DNA of 30,585 nt from Candidatus Neomicrothrix sp. UBA2974 (GCA_002348705.1 DEAU01000025.1:1-30585), one strand, 5' to 3'; shown: positions 1-8,082, counted from the stretch's first letter. Notes: generated by a model from the letters alone, not told the origin. Numbers and translations: made by a program.

Positions 1-184
1 CCACCGACGTCGAAGTAGCCGTCGTCCCATCCGGAACGGAGGTGACTTTCGTCGTATCTGGTTCCGAAACCGGAGCTGCCGTTGGGTCCGAGGTTTCAGT
101 GCCCGGAGAAGCGCCTCCGCACGCACCGACCAACAAAACAAACACAACCAGGAGGCTCCATGACCTCGCACCTAATGACTGCAT
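1..184 (-). CDS. N-terminus of a secreted lipoprotein, cut by the left window edge
   Basis: The minus strand is open from an ATG at 184 to the window edge and gives 61 residues. There is a short basic start (MQSLGARSW), a hydrophobic core and a clear lipobox (LLVGAC, Cys22). After the lipobox comes a Gly/Ser/Thr/Pro/Asp-rich stretch, typical of a lipoprotein linker that leads into a folded domain lying outside the window. Two GTG codons directly upstream of the ATG (187 and 190) are alternative starts. The gene diverges from the ABC transporter at 640, which has an ATPase and permease but no substrate-binding protein nearby. In Gram-positive bacteria such receptors are lipoproteins, so this could be the missing receptor (TmoX/OpuAC type). 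That is inference from position and lipobox only; no receptor domain is visible. Confidence 0.75.
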   Translation of the reverse strand, partial: MQSLGARSWSLLVVFVLLVGACGGASPGTETSDPTAAPVSEPDTTKVTSVPDGTTATSTSV

Positions 185-341
185 CACCACATCTTTTCAT
201 AAGCACAGTTGGAACGCTTACGAGCGAGAAGGCCCCCGGGCCGATGAGAGCGAAGGAACTGAATCTGCATGGTCACAGAACTCCGCTAGCAGTGAGCCAT
301 CTTAAACCGTGTGGCAGGTATCACTACTCTGGCGGATGGTC

Positions 342-369
342 CTTTGGGCGGGCGGCTCGCAACCCAAAG
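342..369. repeat. Perfect 7-bp inverted repeat (hairpin) in the spacer upstream of tmoW
   Basis: CTTTGGG at 342-348 pairs exactly with CCCAAAG at 363-369 across a 14-nt GC-rich loop. It lies about 270 nt upstream of the transporter operon and 160 nt upstream of the divergent lipoprotein gene. It could be a leader hairpin or a protein-binding site. There is no T-tract after either arm, so a classical terminator is unlikely. Confidence 0.4.
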
Positions 370-493
370 TGAACATCCAACCGGGTTCGGCATGGTGACC
401 TGGCAGTGAAAAGACAGAGAGGACGCCACTGCGAAATGTCCCTCCGGCACCGCAGGTCGGATCACCGTCTGGGTTGAATGTCTCGTGCCATAG

Positions 494-514
494 GACACCA
501 CACTCGATGGTGTC
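494..514. promoter_or_regulatory. Candidate operator: perfect 7-7-7 inverted repeat
   Basis: GACACCA (494-500) and TGGTGTC (508-514) are exact reverse complements separated by 7 nt. An extra GTGTC half-like element lies at 518-522. The 21-bp size and symmetry fit a dimeric repressor or activator site about 125 nt upstream of the tmoW start. The binding protein is unknown; the XRE-cupin regulator encoded at 17156-17767 is one candidate. Confidence 0.45.
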
Positions 515-639
515 GTAGTGTCGGACAAGCAGCCTAGGTCCACCGTCTCGGCTGACAGCCCGATCAGCATCAGGGTCGAGAAAATCCCAAGCCAACCAGT
601 CGCTATCGAGAAACCCACTCCCCACTCAAGGCCTCACCG

Positions 640-1650
640 ATGAACCAACCCAAGATCGCCTGCAGGAACGTCTGGAAGTTGTACGGGCCCGACCCCGAGA
701 AGTTCCTCGCCAGCCATGACGGAGTCCCGTCAATCGACGCTGTCCGGGAGGCTGGCTACATCCCAGCGGTCCGTGACGCCTCTCTGGAGGTTTACGAAGG
801 CGAGATCGTCGTACTAATGGGCCTCAGCGGCTCCGGCAAGTCCACCCTGGTCCGCTGCCTATCCCGTCTCATCGAGCCGACCGCCGGCGAGATCGACTTC
901 GACGGCGAGGATCTTCGTGCCGCATCCGAGCGAGAACTGGTTGAGCTTCGTCGACACAAGATGGGCATGGTGTTTCAGCACTTCGCACTTTTCCCGCAAC
1001 GCACAGTGCTCGAGAACGTGGCCTTCCCGCTTGAAGTCCAGGGAGTGGACGTGGCCACACGGAACGCTCGGGCCCTCGAGATCATTGATCTCGTCGGACT
1101 GCATGGACGAGGCGACTACTACCCGAGGGAACTCTCCGGTGGACAACAGCAACGTGTCGGCATCGGCCGCTCACTGGCTGTTGAACCCGACGTCTGGTTC
1201 CTCGACGAACCGTTCTCCGCCCTCGACGCCCTCATCCGACGCGACATGCAAGACGAGTTCCTCCGACTCCAATCAACATTGCAGAAGACAATCATCTTCA
1301 TTACCCACGACTTCGACGAAGCCATCCGCCTCGCTGACCGAATCGCCATCATGCGAGACGGGGTGATCGACCAGTTGGGCACCGCTGAAGAGCTGATCAC
1401 CAACCCTGGTTCGGACTATGTAGCGGCGTTTACCAAGAACGTGCCCCGGGCCAAATTGCTCCGAGTCCATACCCTGATGGGTCCAAGGTCGGATGATGCC
1501 GAGGGCGAAGTCGACGGAAGCGTGTTCGTGGCATCTGTAGCCAACCGGATCCTCAGTTCCACGGTCCCACTCAGGGTGATCGAAGACGGCGAGGTTGTCG
1601 GCTCGATCACCGCTGCGCAGGTAAACGAAGCGCTCTTTGAGTCCGAGTGA
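640..1650 (+). CDS. tmoW: ABC transporter ATPase for TMAO/betaine-type quaternary amines (TmoW/OpuAA/ProV family)
   Basis: This 336-residue protein is the cytoplasmic ATPase of a quaternary-amine importer. All motifs are intact: Walker A GLSGSGKST at 61-69, Q-loop Gln113, signature LSGGQ at 165-169, Walker B WFLDEP at 186-191, and H-loop His223. The roughly 45-residue N-terminal extension before the core (NVWKLYGPDPEKF..., then ...AVRDASLEVYEGE) is typical of the ProV/OpuAA/TmoW subfamily. The C-terminus keeps only one CBS-like half (PLRVIEDGEVVGSI), where ProV-type proteins often have a tandem CBS pair. The permease gene follows after 10 nt. Clustering with tmm and tdm points to TMAO, TMA or a betaine as substrate, as for TmoXWV of marine bacteria, but glycine betaine or proline betaine cannot be excluded from sequence. 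Confidence 0.9.
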   Translation: MNQPKIACRNVWKLYGPDPEKFLASHDGVPSIDAVREAGYIPAVRDASLEVYEGEIVVLMGLSGSGKSTLVRCLSRLIEPTAGEIDFDGEDLRAASERELVELRRHKMGMVFQHFALFPQRTVLENVAFPLEVQGVDVATRNARALEIIDLVGLHGRGDYYPRELSGGQQQRVGIGRSLAVEPDVWFLDEPFSALDALIRRDMQDEFLRLQSTLQKTIIFITHDFDEAIRLADRIAIMRDGVIDQLGTAEELITNPGSDYVAAFTKNVPRAKLLRVHTLMGPRSDDAEGEVDGSVFVASVANRILSSTVPLRVIEDGEVVGSITAAQVNEALFESE

Positions 1651-1660
1651 TCAACAGGCC

Positions 1661-4600
1661 ATGACAGATCCGACCACGTCCGAGCCCTTTGACACCTCTG
1701 ACGCTGCTTCGGCTGACGGACCTGCAAAGAAGCTCTCTAACCGCCAAAAGGCGGCGATGGCCTTTGGCCCGTTCCTGATCCTCTGGTTCGCCTGGTGGCG
1801 TCTGGGATCACACCACATCACCCGAACTGGAAAGTACGAAGGGGAGTCAGCGGCACTTGAATGGCTATACCGGGTACCGCGCACCTGGACCGTCGACTGG
1901 TTCAACTTCGCGGGCCGGGATGGCTTCGCCAGGGTCGGACACAAGGCCACGGGGTGGGTGAACACCTGGTTCGACCATCTCCGCTACGAGGAGTTCTTCC
2001 AGTTCACCGTGTCATGGAACCTTTCCAAGGGACCGTGGCTGTTATTCCTCCTGGCATGCCTCGGGGCAGCCGGTTGGAGGGCCTGGCGCTCCCGTAGCAA
2101 CGGATGGCTGCTTGCGACCGTGGCCCTTGTATGGGCGGGCTGGTCGGTCGACCTTTTGGACTTCCTCCACGTTCCCACGACGCCGTGGGTCTACGTCTTC
2201 CTGGTGGTCGGCCTCGCCTCGGCAGTTTGGACTCTGCAGAATCGGACGTTCGGCCGGACGGCGACGACCACTGCCATCGCCAGCATCGGCTGGGTGGCCC
2301 TGCAGACCAAGGAGGAGACATTTAACGTCAAGGCCTTATTCCGCCAAATCGCCCGATGGCTGGAATTCCCCCTAGACGTCACAGAAGGACTTCTAATCAG
2401 CGGCTACGGGCCGTGGCACCTGCCCAACATGCCGTGGCTTTTCATCTTCGTCCTACTCGGCGGCGGCACGGCTTGGATGGCTTGGCAACGTCGGAGCACC
2501 GCCCTGACGGTGACAACCCTACTGTTGGTTTGGGTGGCGGTGGTATGCCTCTACGAGCCGTGGCATATCCCCGCCCTTCCTTGGGTCGTGATCGCCGGCC
2601 TCTTCGGTGTCGTCGGTTGGAAGTTGGGTGGTTGGCGACTCGCCCTACTTTCGGTTGGGTTCATTCTCTATGCCGCCTTCGTAGGTGAACCTGCAGAACA
2701 GGAAGGAGCAGAGACGCGCTGGGACAAGACGATGATCACTTTGTCCGCTGTTCTGGTGGCCGTTCCAATTGCCGCTCTGCTCGGAGGCCTCATCGGCCTA
2801 GTGGCTGCCAAGCGACGTCGGGTCGAACAGTTCTTGATCCCGATCATGAACCTCACCCAAGCCTTTCCGCACTTCACCTTCCTCATCCCGATCGGCGTCT
2901 TTATCGGCCTCTCGCACAAGGCTGGTGTCATAGCCACCATCGCCTACGCCATCCCGCCAATGGCCCGCGTGACGATCCTCGGCATCCAGGGGATCTCAGG
3001 TGAGGTACTTGAGGCAGGAATCATGGGCGGCTGCACAAAGCGTCAGATGTTGTGGAAGGTGGAACTACCCGCGGCCCGACACGCCCTCCTGGTGGGCATC
3101 AACCAGGTGGTCATGGAATGCCTTGCCATGGTGGTTATCGCTTCCTTCGTTGGTACCGCCGGCCTGGGCCAGGACCTCCTGTTCCGCCTTACGGGACTCA
3201 ACATCGGCGCAGGAACGGAGATCGGTATCGCCATTGTCGTCATGGCCATCACCCTGGATCGCCTCAGCCAGGCCCTAGGACGACTCCAACCGATCCGCCA
3301 TGCGGAGGGCGTGCCCTTCTGGAAGCGACACCCCTACCTCCTGGCCACAGGAGCGGTGGTCGCTGGCGGCCTTCTCCTAGCCCAGGCCTGGGATGCCGCC
3401 TTCCGCGTGCCCAATTCGTGGATGTGGGGCCACGAGGCCTTCTGGGAATTCCTCGTGGACAATGGAAAGAGCGATGTGGCCTGGTGGCACCTGTCCGGTA
3501 GCGGTTGGTTGGCCCTGTTCCTAGCCGCCATTGCATTCGCCGGGTGGAGGGCCTGGGCTACCCGGCGTTACCGGTGGCTCATCACTGCGGCCGCCGTGAC
3601 AGTGGTGGGTTGGTCCGTCGATTTGTTCGACTTCCTGCACCTGTCCACAGAGCCGTGGATCTACATCTTCGTGGCGGCCGGCGTCGGCGCATTGGCCTAC
3701 GGATCTTCCGTGCGAAGCAAGCTGCTAGCCCGAGCCTCTGAAAGCGGTCAATCCACTGACACCGGCGCGGTCTCCCAGGCCCTTCATGCACTGCGCTTTG
3801 TCTGGACGGCGGCCATGACGGTGATCGTCACGCTCGGCTGGGTGACCCTGCGAGCCATCGACGAATCCTTCACCGTCAACCTCCGGGACATCACCATCAG
3901 CTTCCGGGACTACCTCGAGTCCTGGATCCTGTTGCCCATGCGCGACGCTTACCTCACCGTTCCGTGGATCGGCCTCGTCCTTCTCTTCGGTGTGATCGGA
4001 TACCTCATCAACGGCCTCCGACCCGCTCTCATGGCCGCAGGAATGGTCGCCTTCATCTCCCTTGCCGGGTTCTGGTGGCAGGCCATGTGGAACTTCTACC
4101 AGTTGACCTTTGCCGTGTTGCTGGCGATTGTCTTCGGCGTTCCTTTCGGGATATGGGCGGCAACTACAGCCCGCCGCAACACTGCGGTACAAGTGGTCCT
4201 CGACTTCTTCCAGACCTTCCCGTCGTTCGTTTACCTGTTCCCAGCCATCATGTTCTTCGATGTCTCCGAAACGGCGATCATCGTCGCCGTGGTCCTCTCC
4301 GCATCCGTGCCGGCCATCCGGTACACGATCTTCGGTATCCAAAACGTGCCGGCGCCACTGGTCGAGGCGTCCACCATGGCCGGCTGTACTAAACGGCAGA
4401 CCCTTTGGAAGGTCAAATTGCCGATGGCCGTGCCGGAGATCATGCTCGGCATCAACCAGACGATCATGTTCGGCCTCTTCATGGTGATGATCGCCGGCCT
4501 CATCAAGACCACGGGACTGGCAAGGGAACTGATCGAGGCCCAGCCCAACATCGACAGCGGCCGCGCCATCGTCGCTGGAATCGCGGTGGCCTGCATCGGC

Positions 4601-4672
4601 ATGGCTTCGGACGTGCTCATCTCCGAGTGGGCCGACAAGCGCAAGAAGCAGTTGGGCCTCATCGAGGCCTGA
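1661..4672 (+). CDS. tmoV: Giant ABC permease with two permease cores in one polypeptide (TmoV-like)
   Basis: This is an inner-membrane permease of about 1003 residues, starting at the ATG at 1661; a TTG at 1637 would overlap tmoW. It has two complete BPD_transp-type cores. Each carries an EAA cytoplasmic loop with the same GCTKRQxLWKVxLP signature, one near residue 450 and one near residue 905. The segment before each core is also duplicated: GWRAWRSRSNGWLL...GWSVDLLDFLH in the first half and GWRAWATRRYRWLI...GWSVDLFDFLH in the second. These extra Trp-rich hydrophobic segments give far more membrane spans than the usual ProW/OpuAB (roughly 300-350 residues). Two different cores in one chain would build a pseudo-heterodimeric channel with the ATPase. 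The product operates with the ATPase at 640; the tmm gene follows after 56 nt. Confidence 0.88.
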   Translation: MTDPTTSEPFDTSDAASADGPAKKLSNRQKAAMAFGPFLILWFAWWRLGSHHITRTGKYEGESAALEWLYRVPRTWTVDWFNFAGRDGFARVGHKATGWVNTWFDHLRYEEFFQFTVSWNLSKGPWLLFLLACLGAAGWRAWRSRSNGWLLATVALVWAGWSVDLLDFLHVPTTPWVYVFLVVGLASAVWTLQNRTFGRTATTTAIASIGWVALQTKEETFNVKALFRQIARWLEFPLDVTEGLLISGYGPWHLPNMPWLFIFVLLGGGTAWMAWQRRSTALTVTTLLLVWVAVVCLYEPWHIPALPWVVIAGLFGVVGWKLGGWRLALLSVGFILYAAFVGEPAEQEGAETRWDKTMITLSAVLVAVPIAALLGGLIGLVAAKRRRVEQFLIPIMNLTQAFPHFTFLIPIGVFIGLSHKAGVIATIAYAIPPMARVTILGIQGISGEVLEAGIMGGCTKRQMLWKVELPAARHALLVGINQVVMECLAMVVIASFVGTAGLGQDLLFRLTGLNIGAGTEIGIAIVVMAITLDRLSQALGRLQPIRHAEGVPFWKRHPYLLATGAVVAGGLLLAQAWDAAFRVPNSWMWGHEAFWEFLVDNGKSDVAWWHLSGSGWLALFLAAIAFAGWRAWATRRYRWLITAAAVTVVGWSVDLFDFLHLSTEPWIYIFVAAGVGALAYGSSVRSKLLARASESGQSTDTGAVSQALHALRFVWTAAMTVIVTLGWVTLRAIDESFTVNLRDITISFRDYLESWILLPMRDAYLTVPWIGLVLLFGVIGYLINGLRPALMAAGMVAFISLAGFWWQAMWNFYQLTFAVLLAIVFGVPFGIWAATTARRNTAVQVVLDFFQTFPSFVYLFPAIMFFDVSETAIIVAVVLSASVPAIRYTIFGIQNVPAPLVEASTMAGCTKRQTLWKVKLPMAVPEIMLGINQTIMFGLFMVMIAGLIKTTGLARELIEAQPNIDSGRAIVAGIAVACIGMASDVLISEWADKRKKQLGLIEA

Positions 4673-4714
4673 GGCCGATCCCGTTAAGACTTAAAACGAT
4701 ATTAGGGAACCGCT

Positions 4715-4721
4715 AGGAGGG
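4715..4721 (+). promoter_or_regulatory. Strong Shine-Dalgarno site of tmm
   Basis: AGGAGGG lies 7 nt before the tmm ATG. The 56-nt gap from tmoV also contains an AT-rich run (TTAAGACTTAAAACGATATTAG, in pieces at 4683-4704), unusual for this GC-rich region. It could be an internal promoter that lets tmm be expressed separately from the transporter; this is weak evidence. Confidence 0.55.
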
Positions 4722-4728
4722 AGCGACT

Positions 4729-6084
4729 ATGCGTGTAGCCGTGATCGGAGCCGGACCCAGTGGCCTAGCCATGCTGCGGGCCTTTGCTTCAGCAAAGGAG
4801 AAGGGCGCTGACGTGCCCGAGGTCGTCTGCTACGAGAAGCAGGAAGACTGGGGCGGACTCTGGAACTACACATGGCGCGCCGGCGTAGATGAATACGGCG
4901 AATCGGTTCACGGCTCGATGTACCGCTACCTGTGGTCCAACGGGCCAAAGGAATGCCTCGAATTCGCCGACTACGGCTTCGAAGAGCACTTCGGCAAGCC
5001 CATCGCCTCGTACCCACCTCGTGAGGTCCTGTGGGACTACATCAAGGGCCGCGTCGAAAAGAGTGGCGTTCGCGACCAGATTCGTTTCCGCAACGCGGTC
5101 CGCAACGTCGACTTCAATGACGAGAACGGCATATTCACCGTCACCGCTCACGATCTGGCGGCCGGAACCACCTCATCTGAGGCGTTCGACCACGTGGTGG
5201 TGGCCTCAGGGCACTTTTCGGTACCCAATGTGCCCCACTACCCAGGCTTCGAGAAGTTCCTCGGCCGGATTTTGCACGCCCACGACTTCCGCGACGCCGT
5301 TGAATTCGCCGGGAAGGACATCCTTATCGTCGGTGCCAGCTATTCAGCCGAAGACATCGGTTCGCAGTGCCACAAGTACGGCGCCAACCGCGTCTACTGC
5401 ACCTCACGCGCCGGGACAATGGGTTACGACTGGCCCGACAACTGGGAGGAACTGCCAATCCTCACGCACGTGGAGGGCAGCACAGTCCACTTCTCCAACG
5501 GCGAGGCCCGGGACGTGCACGCCATCATCCTGTGCACCGGGTACCAACATCACTTTCCGTTCCTACCCGACAACCTTCGCCTCGAGACAACCAACCGCCT
5601 TTGGGTAAGCGACCTCTACAAGGGCGTGGTGTGGGAGGCGAATACGAAACTCTTCTACCTCGGGATGCAGGACCAGTACTACACCTTCAACATGTTCGAC
5701 GCGCAGGCTTGGTACGCCCGCGACGTCATCCTGGGACGCATCGAGTTGCCATCAGCTGAAGAAATGGCGTCTCATGGTGCCGCCTGGCGCAAACGCGAGG
5801 AGGCCCTGGAAACCGCTTACGAGGAGATCGACTTCCAAGGCGACTACACCCAGGAACTGGTCGACGAAACCGACTATCCCGACTTCAACATCCCCGAAGT
5901 CAACCGAATGTTCAAGGAGTGGAAGGGCCACAAGAAGGACGACATCATGGGCTACCGGGATCGAGGCTTCCCCTCCACCCTGACTGGCACCGTGGCCCCC
6001 GTCCACCACACGCCTTGGATCGAGGCCCTCGACGACTCGATGGCCACCTACCTCCTCAGCCAGGCCCCCGAAGGCGGCGGCTAA
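4729..6084 (+). CDS. tmm: Trimethylamine monooxygenase (bacterial flavin-containing monooxygenase)
   Basis: This 451-residue cytosolic FAD/NADPH monooxygenase oxidises trimethylamine to trimethylamine N-oxide. It matches the length and most of the sequence pattern of the characterised Tmm enzymes of Ruegeria and Methylocella that I remember. Visible signatures are the FAD dinucleotide fold GAGPSG at 7-12, the conserved block MYRYLWSNGPKE, the FMO fingerprint FxGxxxHxxxF (FLGRILHAHDF, 177-187), the NADPH fold around GASYSAEDIG (from 202), the DAIILCTGY-type stretch (here HAIILCTGY), the substrate-side segment YLGMQDQYYTFNMFDAQAWY, and the C-terminal TGTVAPVHHTPWIEALDDS. It is the last gene of the rightward transporter operon, so uptake and first oxidation are probably co-expressed. 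Some Tmm enzymes also act on other methylated amines or indole, but the close match makes TMA the best call. Confidence 0.96.
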   Translation: MRVAVIGAGPSGLAMLRAFASAKEKGADVPEVVCYEKQEDWGGLWNYTWRAGVDEYGESVHGSMYRYLWSNGPKECLEFADYGFEEHFGKPIASYPPREVLWDYIKGRVEKSGVRDQIRFRNAVRNVDFNDENGIFTVTAHDLAAGTTSSEAFDHVVVASGHFSVPNVPHYPGFEKFLGRILHAHDFRDAVEFAGKDILIVGASYSAEDIGSQCHKYGANRVYCTSRAGTMGYDWPDNWEELPILTHVEGSTVHFSNGEARDVHAIILCTGYQHHFPFLPDNLRLETTNRLWVSDLYKGVVWEANTKLFYLGMQDQYYTFNMFDAQAWYARDVILGRIELPSAEEMASHGAAWRKREEALETAYEEIDFQGDYTQELVDETDYPDFNIPEVNRMFKEWKGHKKDDIMGYRDRGFPSTLTGTVAPVHHTPWIEALDDSMATYLLSQAPEGGG

Positions 6085-6138
6085 GTCGGACAACTGGACG
6101 CTCTGGTCGTCGGGACCGTGGTCCGGAATCTCACACCC

Positions 6139-6152
6139 CGCCCACTCGGGCG
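6139..6152. terminator. Possible bidirectional terminator between tmm and the converging flavoprotein gene
   Basis: CGCCC (6139-6143) and GGGCG (6148-6152) form a 5-bp GC stem with a 4-nt loop in the 77-nt gap between two convergent stop codons. A second small palindrome, GGACC-GT-GGTCC, lies at 6113-6124. Neither has a T-tract, so this is a weak call supported mainly by position. Confidence 0.35.
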
Positions 6153-6161
6153 AGAGCCAGG

Positions 6162-7514
6162 TCAGCTCCAGGGGTAAGGCGAGTTGCTCTCCGGGTGAAG
6201 CTTCCCGAGGGCGTAGCGGCTGTAGCGGAAAGGCTCCAAGAGGACCTGGTCGTCGCCGACCAACTCCTTGGCCACAAGCGCGCCAACCCCGACCATCTTG
6301 AAGCCGTGGTTAGAGTCGGCGATCACGTAGACGTTGTCGCTGACAGTATCGAACACCGGGAAGCTATCCGGAGTGAACGCGCCGATCCCGCCCGACGGGG
6401 CATGACTCATGAGGCTGGCCTTTCCCTCGAAACGCTCCTGACAGTGCGATAGTGCTGCAGCCCACACGGCTCGGAAATCCTCTCCGACCACGAAGTCAGG
6501 ACTGGCCGGCCCGTAGGGGTCGATGGCTACGTCGCGCCATGGCTTTTCGACCTTGTAGGGCATGTACCCGCCCTGGACCCCTCCGAAGTTGAAATCCGGC
6601 TTGTAGTAGATGCCCCACTTGCCCTCGACGAGAACGTTGCCGTCTTCGTCGTGCAGGTCGGCGTCAGCATCCACATGGACCACCGGAGGCATGTGGCCGT
6701 CGTTGTTCATCAGATAGCCGGGGTCGACGCCCAATGTGCCCTCCTGAAGGGCCCAGAACTTCCAGGTCGGCTCGGTGTACGTCTGACCGTTCACCACGAT
6801 GTCGGTGGTATCGGGTAGGTCCAGCATCTCCCATAGCTTCGGAATCCACGGTCCAGCAGCGGCCACCACGTTCTCAACGGCAATGGTCGCCGACTCGGTG
6901 CCCCGACGGGTCACCACATTGGTGACAGAACCTCCGTCGACCACCAACTCGGTAACCAGGGTGTCGGTGACCACATTGACGCCCTCGGCCTCCACCTTCG
7001 CCAGCAGCGCCTCGACAGTGGCCATGTTGTGGGCATAGCCACCCTTCTTCTCGTGCAGCACGCTGGTGACGCCGGTGGCCCGCCAATCGCTGAAGATGCC
7101 CTTCATGTAGTCCCGGGTCTCAGCCTCACCATCGATGAAGACCGACTCGTAGCCGATGGCCTGCTGTTGTTCATGGATCGTGGCCACGTCGTCTCGCATC
7201 TCGTCGTACGAGATCTGCAGATATCCGACCGGGTGATACTCGAACGCCTCGGCATTGGCCTCCCAGACTTCAACCGAATGGGCCATGAGTTCACGCATGG
7301 CGGGCTGAAAGTAGTTGTTTCGCACAACACCACAGGCGATGCCCGACGGGCCGGCTCCAGCGTGGGATTTTTCGAGGACCACGATGTCACTGCCGTCACC
7401 GGTACCGCGGGCCTTCAGTTCACGGGCCAGGTGCCAAGCGGTCGACAGGCCATGGATACCTGCACCGATGATGCAGTAACGGGTGGACTCGGGTAGTTCG
7501 TTAGACCTGCTCAT
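6162..7514 (-). CDS. FAD-dependent oxidoreductase, MgdA/SoxB-like; probable N-methylglutamate-oxidising enzyme
   Basis: This 450-residue protein of the DAO flavoprotein family has the FAD fold CIIGAGIHGLSTAWHL near residues 13-28. Its C-terminus (SGGIGAFTPDSFPVFD... then SNHGFKMVGVGALVAKEL) is typical of the beta subunit of heterotetrameric sarcosine oxidase and of MgdA of N-methylglutamate dehydrogenase. A GGYAHNMATVEALL segment sits where those beta subunits carry the His that binds FMN (GGxARHD...); the alignment needs a one-residue gap, so FMN attachment is uncertain. An ATG with an AGGAA site supports the start. It is the last gene of the gmaS-mgsABC operon, whose product is N-methylglutamate, so oxidation of that compound to glutamate plus a C1 unit is the natural role. 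No MgdB, MgdC or MgdD partner gene is in the window. Sarcosine or another N-methyl amino acid are alternative substrates. Confidence 0.82.
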   Translation of the reverse strand: MSRSNELPESTRYCIIGAGIHGLSTAWHLARELKARGTGDGSDIVVLEKSHAGAGPSGIACGVVRNNYFQPAMRELMAHSVEVWEANAEAFEYHPVGYLQISYDEMRDDVATIHEQQQAIGYESVFIDGEAETRDYMKGIFSDWRATGVTSVLHEKKGGYAHNMATVEALLAKVEAEGVNVVTDTLVTELVVDGGSVTNVVTRRGTESATIAVENVVAAAGPWIPKLWEMLDLPDTTDIVVNGQTYTEPTWKFWALQEGTLGVDPGYLMNNDGHMPPVVHVDADADLHDEDGNVLVEGKWGIYYKPDFNFGGVQGGYMPYKVEKPWRDVAIDPYGPASPDFVVGEDFRAVWAAALSHCQERFEGKASLMSHAPSGGIGAFTPDSFPVFDTVSDNVYVIADSNHGFKMVGVGALVAKELVGDDQVLLEPFRYSRYALGKLHPESNSPYPWS

Positions 7515-7654
7515 CGGGCATTCCTGTTCCTTGGACGGTTCCCTCGGGTGTGTGTTTCGCTGAGTCGGTCAGACCCACCCATGGGTGTTGATGGGTCCGG
7601 ACCGAAAAGTCTTCTCTGGCCAGGTTGCCGGTTCGCTGGCTGAAGGTACCTGAA

Positions 7655-8077
7655 CTAGTGGAGTGGCGGCTCCCAGCCGTCCAACACGGGCGGAACCCAG
7701 TTGTCGCCAACCGACTTGGAATCGGCAACCCACGGGCCCAGCTCGACCTGGTGGAACTTGCAGTGCTTCTCTTTCAACTGGATGCCGTAGGAGTTGCCCG
7801 AGATCAGGTGCTTCATCAACACCTTGCGGGCAATCTCGTCCCCGCGACCCTCCGGGATGTCGAAGTAGATCTTGAGGAACGAGTTGGAGTTCCGATCGAA
7901 CACCGCAGGGGTGCCGTCCTCCACCAAAAGGTGGATGTCCTCCAGCCAGTTGAGGTCCTTACCCGGGGTCAACTCCATCAGGTCAATGTCCTCGATCAGG
8001 GATATGTCCTCCTGATAGGCGAACCGCTTCCCGGCAAGGGTCTCGGCATCGATGGCAACGGTGTGCTTCACGCCCAT
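7655..8077 (-). CDS. Unrecognised 140-residue protein inside the methylamine operon
   Basis: I do not recognise this family. It is a soluble, acidic protein without signal peptide or membrane segment. Its only Cys lies in a KEKHCKFHQVEL segment near residues 101-112, and the C-terminus is Trp/Pro-rich (GDNWVPPVLDGWEPPLH). It is not the small Cys-rich zinc subunit of sarcosine oxidase (SoxD/MgdB), and it is too short and dissimilar to be SoxG/MgdD. Its ATG lies 5 nt after the mgsC stop with an AAGGAA site, so it is translated as part of the operon, between N-methylglutamate synthase and the flavoprotein. A subunit, assembly factor or electron-transfer partner for one of these enzymes is the likely role, by context only. 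Confidence 0.85.
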   Translation of the reverse strand: MGVKHTVAIDAETLAGKRFAYQEDISLIEDIDLMELTPGKDLNWLEDIHLLVEDGTPAVFDRNSNSFLKIYFDIPEGRGDEIARKVLMKHLISGNSYGIQLKEKHCKFHQVELGPWVADSKSVGDNWVPPVLDGWEPPLH

Positions 8078-8082
8078 GGTGC

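Larger units (their letters stand above)
185..639. promoter_or_regulatory. Divergent promoter region between the lipoprotein gene and the tmo-tmm operon
   Basis: This 455-nt spacer between divergent genes has no convincing coding sequence. It must hold promoters for both directions, but I could not identify -35/-10 boxes with confidence. It contains two perfect inverted repeats, listed separately (342-369 and 494-514). The length would allow a structured leader RNA in front of the transporter operon. I recognise no known riboswitch class in it. Confidence 0.5.

Noticed and set aside
160..372. ATG at 160 (70 codons) preceded by a perfect AGGAGG, looking like a gene start on the plus strand.
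   Set aside because: The peptide has no recognisable character, and its first part overlaps the lipoprotein signal peptide on the minus strand. The AGGAGG is explained as the complement of the SLLVV codons of that lipoprotein.
286..625. Two minus-strand open frames in the left spacer, one with a signal-peptide-like start (286-618) and one with a plausible acidic sequence (302-625).
   Set aside because: They lie in different frames over the same bases, start with GTG without a clear ribosome site, use third positions less GC-rich than the real genes, and match no family I know. The hydrophobic start alone is not enough.
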